Shown here one piece after another: positions 1 through 4,455 of a stretch of 5,297 nt of DNA. The translations under genes and the position numbers were made by a program. Under the pieces are notes generated by a model. The model did no database searches. It saw only the letters and a list, made by a program, of their open reading frames with translations, and was not told where the DNA came from. The stretch is from Blastococcus sp. (lineage in GTDB: Bacteria > Actinomycetota > Actinomycetes > Mycobacteriales > Geodermatophilaceae), in contig JAOPUS010000094.1 in the NCBI GenBank assembly GCA_025963345.1, positions 1 to 5,297 on the forward strand. Direction: 5' to 3'. Each line of letters starts with the position of its first letter. Positions within the stretch are counted from its first letter, which is position 1.

Positions 1-151
1 GGGTGAGCAGGCCGTCCAGGAAGTGCAGCTCGGTGCCGCAGACACCGGCCGCCGCCACGTCGATCAGCACGTCCCCGGGGCCGGGCCGCGGCCGGTCGAC
101 GTCCTCGACGGCCAGCGGCCGGCCCACTCCGTGGAAGCGCACAGCACGCAT
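1..151 (-). CDS. Zinc-dependent medium-chain alcohol dehydrogenase family protein, N-terminus only (runs off left edge)
   Basis: The first 50 codons of a minus-strand gene are visible, from ATG at 151-149. The peptide opens MRAVRFHGVGRPLAVEDV, continues with a PRPGPGDVLIDVAAAGVCG stretch and then TELHF. This is the GroES-like N-terminal fold of the medium-chain dehydrogenase/reductase (MDR) superfamily. Cys38 in GVCGTELHF fits the usual first catalytic-zinc ligand, Thr40 the proton-relay Ser/Thr, and His43 the following conserved His. A good Shine-Dalgarno GGAGG lies 6 bases upstream, and a TPP riboswitch sits directly in front, so expression should fall when TPP is plentiful. The NAD(P)-binding Rossmann domain and substrate determinants lie outside the window, so the substrate cannot be assigned. 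MDR proteins are not standard thiamine enzymes. A role in precursor salvage, degradation or alcohol/aldehyde metabolism is inference from position only. The family call is fairly sure; the function is unknown. Confidence 0.82.
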   Translation of the reverse strand, partial: MRAVRFHGVGRPLAVEDVDRPRPGPGDVLIDVAAAGVCGTELHFLDGLLT

Positions 152-157
152 CGGTTT

Positions 158-162
158 CCTCC
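158..162 (-). promoter_or_regulatory. Shine-Dalgarno of the MDR dehydrogenase, inside the riboswitch 3' edge
   Basis: GGAGG on the minus strand, 6 bases before the ATG at 151-149. It fixes the start codon. It is directly fused to the conserved TAGGGA end of the TPP aptamer, so ligand binding could block ribosome access. This implies control at translation initiation; no intrinsic terminator is visible between aptamer and gene. Confidence 0.75.
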
Positions 163-242
163 CTACGCCGGCATGACCCGGACAGGTTCCAACGGTCGGC
201 GGCCCCAGCCGCCCTCTCAGCCCACTCGGGTGGGCTCCCGTG
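158..242 (-). promoter_or_regulatory. TPP (THI-box) riboswitch upstream of the MDR dehydrogenase
   Basis: Read on the minus strand, the region carries the hallmarks of the thiamine pyrophosphate aptamer in the right order. A CACGGGAGCCC 5' edge (242-232) is followed by a hairpin AGCCCAC-CCGA-GTGGGCT. The CTGAGA loop that binds the pyrimidine ring is at 220-215. A variable hairpin GGCGGC-TGGG-GCCGCC (213-198) comes next, then AACCTG (188-183), the pyrophosphate-arm segment ATGCCGGCG (174-166) and the TAGGGA closing segment (165-160). The element ends in the gene's Shine-Dalgarno, so it most likely represses translation when TPP is bound. Outer limits are approximate because no convincing closing P1 helix is visible directly outside the core. 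The identification rests on motif order and spacing and is strong. Confidence 0.93.
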
Positions 243-253
243 CTACGGGCGGC

Positions 254-259
254 ACGCTA
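254..259 (-). promoter_or_regulatory. Possible -10 box for the MDR dehydrogenase transcript
   Basis: TAGCGT on the minus strand matches the actinobacterial TAnnnT pattern and lies about 12 bases before the riboswitch core, giving a plausible transcription start near 247. No good -35 hexamer is seen at 16-18 bases upstream (GCGGGC at 17). A 6-base match of this kind is weak evidence in GC-rich DNA. Confidence 0.25.
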
Positions 260-307
260 CTCAGGCGGCCGGATGCGCCCGCCCGCCGGGTCCCCCTCCG
301 GCCGGGC

Positions 308-316
308 TGTTACGTT
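308..316 (+). promoter_or_regulatory. Possible extended -10 promoter for thiMED
   Basis: TGTTACGTT fits an extended -10 element (TG, one base, then TACGTT, which matches TAnnnT). A start about 7 bases downstream, near 323, would put the 5' end just ahead of the first riboswitch helix at 327. The -35 region is poor (GGGTCC at 288-293). It is supported only by position and the short match. Confidence 0.33.
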
Positions 317-326
317 CGGGCCGTAC

Positions 327-405
327 GTGGCACGGGGTGTCCCGCCCGGGACTGAGAACACACCCGTCGAACCTGCTCCAGTTCGCACTGGCGAAGGGAT
401 GTCAC
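327..405 (+). promoter_or_regulatory. TPP (THI-box) riboswitch controlling thiM-thiE-thiD
   Basis: This plus-strand aptamer is complete. The closing helix P1 pairs GTGGCA (327-332) with TGTCAC (400-405), 6 bp with one G-U. Inside it are CGGGGTG (333-339), the hairpin GTCCC-GCCC-GGGAC (339-352), CTGAGA (352-357), AACCTG (370-375), the arm CCAG-TTCGCA-CTGG (378-391) and the conserved GCGAAGGGA (391-399). These are the established sequence blocks of the TPP riboswitch. It ends 4 bases before the GTG start of thiM, and its GAAGGGA segment is the only Shine-Dalgarno-like sequence for that gene. TPP binding would therefore be expected to hide the ribosome site. No terminator with a U-tract is present, which favours translational control. 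Confidence 0.95.
393..399 (+). promoter_or_regulatory. Shine-Dalgarno of thiM within the aptamer core
   Basis: GAAGGGA lies 10 bases before the GTG at 410-412 and is the only purine-rich candidate there. It is also the conserved 3' segment of the TPP aptamer, so regulatory RNA and ribosome site share the same bases. An ATG at 399-401 is nearer but out of frame with thiM. Confidence 0.6.
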
Positions 406-409
406 CGGC

Positions 410-1207
410 GTGGAAGCCATCGACCTGCGCGCTGCCCGGAAGGCGCTGCGCGAGACCGCACCTCTGGTGCACTGCCTGACCAACACGGTGGTCCAGACGT
501 TCACCGCCAACGCCCTGCTGGCCGCCGGGGCCGCACCGGCCATGGTCGACGCACCCCAGGAGGCCGGCGACTTCGCCGCCGTCGCGTCCGCCGTGCTGAT
601 CAACGTCGGCACGGTGCATGAGCGCACCGCCGAGGCGATGCGGCTGGCCGCGCGGTCGGCCGGTGCAGCGGGTACGCCATGGGTCCTGGACCCTGTCGCC
701 GTCGGTTCTCTGGCCTATCGGACGGCCGTGGCCGAGGAGCTCGTGACGCTTCGGCCCACTGTGGTGCGCGGCAACGCCTCGGAGGTGATGGCACTGGCCG
801 GAGCGGGTGCCGGGGGCCGGGGCGTGGACAGCACCGCAGGCGCCGACGACGCGGCGAAGGCCGCCGCGGAACTGGCCCGGCGGACCGGTGGCGTGGTGGC
901 CGTCAGCGGCGCGGTCGACCTGCTCACTGACGGCTCCCGGACGGTGCGGGTGGGCGGCGGGTCGGTGCTGCTCACGCGGACGACGGGTGCCGGCTGCGCA
1001 CTCGGCGCTCTGGTGGCGGCCTACCTCGCCGCCACCGACGACGCGCTTGTCGGGGCGGTCGCCGCGCACGCCCACGTTGCGATGGCCGCCGAGCGTGCCG
1101 CGGTCACGGCCGCGGGGCCCGGCACGTTCGCCGCCGCCTGGCTCGACGCACTCGACGCTGTCGACGGAGACACGCTGGCCACGGCCGACGTGCGCATCGC
1201 CCGATGA
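410..1207 (+). CDS. thiM: Hydroxyethylthiazole kinase ThiM
   Basis: 265 residues, the usual length for the family. ThiM phosphorylates 4-methyl-5-(2-hydroxyethyl)thiazole with ATP to give thiazole phosphate for ThiE, so this is the salvage route to the thiazole half of thiamine; it is cytosolic. The ribokinase-like fold is shown by PLVHCLTNTVVQ near residues 18-29, MVDAPQE at 45-51, WVLDPVAVG at 91-99, the RGNASE motif at 120-125, GVDS at 138-141 and the anion-hole motif TTGAGC at 191-196, whose Cys196 is the expected catalytic-loop cysteine. The GTG start is chosen because it lies just behind the riboswitch; the next in-frame ATG (Met45) would remove conserved sequence. It is the first gene of a TPP-regulated operon, and its TGA overlaps the thiE ATG by 4 bases. 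Confidence 0.97.
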   Translation: MEAIDLRAARKALRETAPLVHCLTNTVVQTFTANALLAAGAAPAMVDAPQEAGDFAAVASAVLINVGTVHERTAEAMRLAARSAGAAGTPWVLDPVAVGSLAYRTAVAEELVTLRPTVVRGNASEVMALAGAGAGGRGVDSTAGADDAAKAAAELARRTGGVVAVSGAVDLLTDGSRTVRVGGGSVLLTRTTGAGCALGALVAAYLAATDDALVGAVAAHAHVAMAAERAAVTAAGPGTFAAAWLDALDAVDGDTLATADVRIAR

Positions 1208-1878
1208 GACCGCCATTCGACCCGACGCTCTACCTGGTCACCGACACGGAACTGTGCCGGCCCCGGCCGGTGGCCGACGTCGTCCGGGCGGCAGTGGCCG
1301 GCGGGGTGACGGCTGTGCAGGTGCGCGACAAGTTCGCCTCCCGCCGCGACCTGCTGGCGCTCGTGCGAGCGGTGCAGTCCGCGGTCGCGGACACGCCTGG
1401 GGTGCGGGTCGTGGTCAACGACGCCGTGGATGTCGCGCTGATGGCCGGTGCCGACGGCGTCCACGTCGGTCAGGATGACCTGCCCGCGACCGACGTCCGC
1501 GCGTTGCTCGGCCCCGAGCGGCTGCTCGGCCTGTCGGTCTCCTCGCGAGCCGAGCTCGACGCAGCGCTGACGCTGCCGGCCGGAACGCTGGACCTGGTCG
1601 GGCTGAGCCCGGTGTGGGGAACCCCGACCAAGCCCGATGCGGGTCCGGCGCTGGGCCCTGCGGGGGTGGCAGAGCTGGCCCGCGCCGCCCGTGCCGAGGG
1701 ACTGGCCAGCGTGGCGATCGGCGGGATCAGTGACGACCGGGCGGCCGAGGTCGCTGCCACCGGCGTCGACGGGATCTGCGTCGTCTCCGCCGTCTGCACG
1801 GCGGCCGACCCGGCAGCTGCGGCCCGGCTGCTGCGGTCCGAGATCACCCGCGGCCGGTCGGCGGTGGTGATCAGGTGA
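1204..1878 (+). CDS. thiE: Thiamine-phosphate synthase ThiE
   Basis: 224 residues, normal length. ThiE condenses HMP-PP with thiazole phosphate to form thiamine phosphate and pyrophosphate. The TIM-barrel signatures appear in order. LYLVTD is at 9-14 and VQVRDK at 38-43, with the Gln/Arg/Lys that contact substrate pyrophosphate. VVNDAVDVA (70-78) and GADGVHVGQDDLP (82-94) carry the metal-binding acidic residues. LGLSVSS (108-114) is followed by LSPVWGTPTK (134-143), then the phosphate-binding AIGGI (171-175) and VVSA (193-196). Key residues look intact. The ATG overlaps the thiM stop as ATGA, and there is no clear Shine-Dalgarno of its own, so it is probably translated by coupling to thiM. 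Its stop overlaps thiD in the same way. The last 10-15 residues are less conserved. Confidence 0.97.
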   Translation: MRPPFDPTLYLVTDTELCRPRPVADVVRAAVAGGVTAVQVRDKFASRRDLLALVRAVQSAVADTPGVRVVVNDAVDVALMAGADGVHVGQDDLPATDVRALLGPERLLGLSVSSRAELDAALTLPAGTLDLVGLSPVWGTPTKPDAGPALGPAGVAELARAARAEGLASVAIGGISDDRAAEVAATGVDGICVVSAVCTAADPAAAARLLRSEITRGRSAVVIR

Positions 1879-2684
1879 CCGCTGTGGCGCTGACCGTGGC
1901 CGGTAGCGACCCCAGTGGCGGTGCCGGGATCCAGGCCGACCTGAAGACCTTCAGCGCCCTCGGCGCCTACGGCACCGCCGTCCTCACCGCACTGACCGCG
2001 CAGAACACACGCGGCGTCACGGGGGTGCACCCGGTGCCGGCCGCCTTCGTCGGGTTGCAGCTGCGCACGCTGCTCGATGACGTCGAGGTGCACGCCACCA
2101 AGCTGGGCATGCTGGGCACCGCCGAGGTCGTGCGGGAGGTGGCCGCCGTACTCGCCGAGCGCCGTCCGGGACCCGTCGTCTGCGACCCGGTCATGGTCGC
2201 CACCAGCGGTGACCGGTTGATCGACGAGGAGGCGGTGGCCGCCGTCCGGACGGAGTTGCTGCCGCTCGCCGACCTGATCACACCGAACGTTCCGGAGGCC
2301 GCCGCGCTGCTGGGCACCTCCCCGGTCACCGACGCCGACGGGCTGCCCGAGCAAGCGGTGGCCCTCCTGGCGCTGGGCCCGGGCGCGGTGCTGCTCAAGG
2401 GGGGGCACCTCGGTGGCGCGTACAGCGTCGACGTGCTGGCCTCCGCGGACGGCGTGCACATCACCCGCCGTCCGCGGGTGACGACGAAGGCGACCCACGG
2501 CACCGGGTGCACCCTGTCCTCGGCGATCGCCGCGCTCGCGGCCCGGTCCCCTGGCGTGGGCTGGCCGGTACTCGTCGAGGGCGCCCGCGACTACCTGCAG
2601 CGCGCGCTGGAGGCCGGCGAGGAACTCGGCATCGGCTCGGGCCACGGCCCCGTGCACCACTTCGCCGGGATCTGGCCGGACTGA
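1875..2684 (+). CDS. thiD: Hydroxymethylpyrimidine/phosphomethylpyrimidine kinase ThiD
   Basis: 269 residues, typical of a single-domain ThiD with no fused TenA or ThiE part. It phosphorylates HMP and then HMP-P to HMP-PP, the pyrimidine substrate of ThiE. Ribokinase-family motifs are intact. AGSDPSGGAGIQADLKTF (9-26) includes the substrate-binding N-terminal loop, Gln44 fits the pyrimidine contact, and ATKLGMLG is at 74-81. CDPVMVATSGDRL (103-115) is followed by LITPNVPEAALL-like sequence at 134-146, LLKGGH (173-178) and HGTGCTLSSAIAA (208-220), with the catalytic-loop Cys212. The end GSGHGPVHHF (255-264) is also characteristic. The GTG start overlaps the thiE TGA as GTGA. No good Shine-Dalgarno is present, so translational coupling is likely. 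The TGA stop lies in the left arm of a hairpin shared with the convergent gene. Confidence 0.97.
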   Translation: MTAVALTVAGSDPSGGAGIQADLKTFSALGAYGTAVLTALTAQNTRGVTGVHPVPAAFVGLQLRTLLDDVEVHATKLGMLGTAEVVREVAAVLAERRPGPVVCDPVMVATSGDRLIDEEAVAAVRTELLPLADLITPNVPEAAALLGTSPVTDADGLPEQAVALLALGPGAVLLKGGHLGGAYSVDVLASADGVHITRRPRVTTKATHGTGCTLSSAIAALAARSPGVGWPVLVEGARDYLQRALEAGEELGIGSGHGPVHHFAGIWPD

Positions 2685-2699
2685 CCAGCCCCGGTCAGT
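2680..2699. terminator. Inverted repeat spanning both convergent stop codons; possible bidirectional terminator
   Basis: ACTGACC (2680-2686) and GGTCAGT (2693-2699) form a perfect 7-bp stem around the 6-base loop AGCCCC. The left arm contains the thiD stop TGA (2682-2684) and the right arm the bluB-cobT stop (2697-2695 on the minus strand). It is symmetric, so either transcript can form it. No T-tract follows on either side, so it is not a classical intrinsic terminator. It could be a U-less terminator, an RNA 3'-end stabiliser or a barrier between the converging operons; the role is inferred. Confidence 0.5.
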
Positions 2700-4452
2700 A
2701 GTCGACCTGCGCGGTCCCGCGCCGGAGTGCGAGCCCGTCGAGGAGCAGGCCGGTGGCGAGAGCGGCGCCGACCCCTTCACCGGCGCGCATCCGTAGGTCC
2801 AGCAGCGGCTCGCACCCCAGGTGCTCGAGGACGAGGGCATGCCCCCGTTCGCGGCTGCGCTGCCCGGCGACGAGACAGGCCTGGACGGCGGGCTCGAGCT
2901 GCACCGCCACGAGGGCCGCGAGCGAGACCGCGAAGCCGTCGACGACGACGACCGCGCGCTCCTGCGCCGCCCCCCAAGCGATCCCGGCGAGCACCGCCAG
3001 TTCAGGTCCTCCCAGTTCGGCCAGAGCCGTCAGCGGATCATCGCCCAGCGCCGGATGAGCCCGTCGGGCCCGGCTCACCGCGGCGGAGACGACGTCGCGC
3101 TTGCGGTCGAGCATGGCGGCGTCCGCGCCCGACCCGAGGCCGGTCACCTCGGCCGGGTCGGCGCCGAGCAGCCCGCAGGCGAGGGCGGCCGCCACCGTGG
3201 TGTTGGCGACGCCGATCTCCCCGAGCGCGACGATGCCGGCCGTGCCGACTTCCCGCCCCAGCCGTCGTCCGGCGTCCACCAGGAGCCGGGTATCGGTGAT
3301 CGTCATCGCCGGCGTGTCCACCAGGTCACCGCGCACTCCCGCCGGTCGCAGAGCTGTGACACCGGGGTGGGGTCCCCCGGCCACACCGGCATCGACGATC
3401 CGCCGCTCCAGGCCGACCGCGCGCGCAGCGGTGGCGCCGAGCGACGTCCCCGCCAGGGCGGCACGCAACACGTCGCCGGTGACGGACGGGTCGTACGGAG
3501 AGACCCCGTGCGCCGCCACGGGATGGTCCGCGGCGGCGAGGACCAGCGTCCCGCCGGTAGCGGCACCGCGGCCCAGCGCGATGGCGCGGTCGACGGCCCG
3601 GTCCAGGACCCCCAAGGAGCCGGGGACGGTGAGCAACCGATCGGCCTCGTCACGGGCGCCGACGACCGCTGGCTGGTCGGGCGCGCGCAGCCGCGACGAC
3701 GGTGCAGGCGGGGCCTCGCCATCATCGGGCCACCGGTCGTGCAGCACGACGTCGCGCAGCGGGAGCCGCCGCGACCAGCCCGCGCGTTCCAGGCCCGGCG
3801 CGGGCGGGCGTTCGTCCGGCCAGCCCAGACACAGCCAGCCGAGGGTCACCACGCCGTCGGGCAGGCCCAGCAGTTCGGCCAGGTCGACGGGACGGAAGAG
3901 CGTCACCCAGCCGAGGCCCAGCCCCTCGGCCCGGGCGGCCAGCCACAGGTTCTGGATGGCCGCGGCACAGCTCCACAGGTCGGCGTCCGGGAACGTGGCG
4001 CGGCCCAGCACCCCGGCTGCCGGAGCCCGCCGGTCACAGCAGACGACGATCCCGAGCGGGGCCTCCCGGACACCTTCGAGTTGCAGGTCGAGCAGCCGGC
4101 GGGCCGCTTCTGCGTCGAGTCCGGCGGCCTGACGCAGCCGCTCGCGGTCGGTCAGGACGGCGGCGCGGTCCCGGATCTCGGGGTCGCGGACGACGAGGAA
4201 CCGCCACGGCTGACTGTGCCCGACCGACGGAGCGGCGTGGGCCGCGCCCAGAACCCGCTCCAGCACCTCGGCGGGCACCGGGTCGGGACGGAACCGTCGG
4301 ACGTCGCGCCGGGCCTCGACGGCCTCGTACAACCCGGCCCGGGCGTCGGGCGGTAACGCCCAGCCGGTGGGGTCCGCCGCCCGCTCGGAGGCCGCGGTCG
4401 CGTCACCGACGAGGGGCACCGGGCGGGGCCACGTCCGCTGGTCCCGGGGCAC
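2695..4452 (-). CDS. BluB-CobT fusion: 5,6-dimethylbenzimidazole synthase / nicotinate-nucleotide:DMB phosphoribosyltransferase
   Basis: 585 residues with two enzymes in one chain. Residues about 35-240 are BluB, a nitroreductase-fold enzyme that uses O2 to fragment FMNH2 into DMB. Seen here: EARRDVRRF (46-54), APSVGHSQPWRF (74-85), a DLWSCAAAIQNLWLAARAEG block (158-177), GWVTLF (181-186) and LCLGWPDE (207-214). Asp50 matches catalytic Asp32 of the Sinorhizobium enzyme, while Ser167 is matched by Thr184. A Pro/Ala-rich linker spans about 241-264. Residues about 265-585 are CobT, which transfers phosphoribose from nicotinate mononucleotide to DMB. Its motifs are VPGSLGVLD (276-284), AAADHPVAAHGVS (306-318), GEIGVANTT (411-419) and MRAGEGVGAAL (555-565) with catalytic Glu559. 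The GTG start lies 3 bases after the thiC stop with no clear Shine-Dalgarno; GTG at codon 12 is an alternative. Fusion would pass DMB directly between steps. Confidence 0.95.
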   Translation of the reverse strand: MPRDQRTWPRPVPLVGDATAASERAADPTGWALPPDARAGLYEAVEARRDVRRFRPDPVPAEVLERVLGAAHAAPSVGHSQPWRFLVVRDPEIRDRAAVLTDRERLRQAAGLDAEAARRLLDLQLEGVREAPLGIVVCCDRRAPAAGVLGRATFPDADLWSCAAAIQNLWLAARAEGLGLGWVTLFRPVDLAELLGLPDGVVTLGWLCLGWPDERPPAPGLERAGWSRRLPLRDVVLHDRWPDDGEAPPAPSSRLRAPDQPAVVGARDEADRLLTVPGSLGVLDRAVDRAIALGRGAATGGTLVLAAADHPVAAHGVSPYDPSVTGDVLRAALAGTSLGATAARAVGLERRIVDAGVAGGPHPGVTALRPAGVRGDLVDTPAMTITDTRLLVDAGRRLGREVGTAGIVALGEIGVANTTVAAALACGLLGADPAEVTGLGSGADAAMLDRKRDVVSAAVSRARRAHPALGDDPLTALAELGGPELAVLAGIAWGAAQERAVVVVDGFAVSLAALVAVQLEPAVQACLVAGQRSRERGHALVLEHLGCEPLLDLRMRAGEGVGAALATGLLLDGLALRRGTAQVDY

Positions 4453-4455
4453 GGG

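Noticed and set aside
399..401. ATG as an alternative thiM start
   Set aside because: It is out of frame with thiM and lies inside the conserved riboswitch segment.
152..409. A small protein gene in the divergent intergenic region
   Set aside because: The open frames there run through both riboswitches and have no ribosome site or recognisable sequence; the region is accounted for by the two aptamers and their promoters.
257..1216. A 319-codon minus-strand frame overlapping thiM and the plus-strand riboswitch
   Set aside because: It is His/Arg/Gly-rich shadow coding opposite thiM, and it would read through the well-supported riboswitch.
1470..2840. A 456-codon open frame on the minus strand across thiE and thiD
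   Set aside because: It lies opposite genes with intact family motifs and has low-complexity Arg/Gly/Ala/Ser composition; no protein family is recognisable.
2821..4356. A 511-codon open frame on the plus strand opposite bluB-cobT
   Set aside because: It is antisense to a clearly recognised two-domain enzyme, its composition is Arg/Gly/Pro-rich with no recognisable motif, and it has the look of a GC-rich shadow frame.
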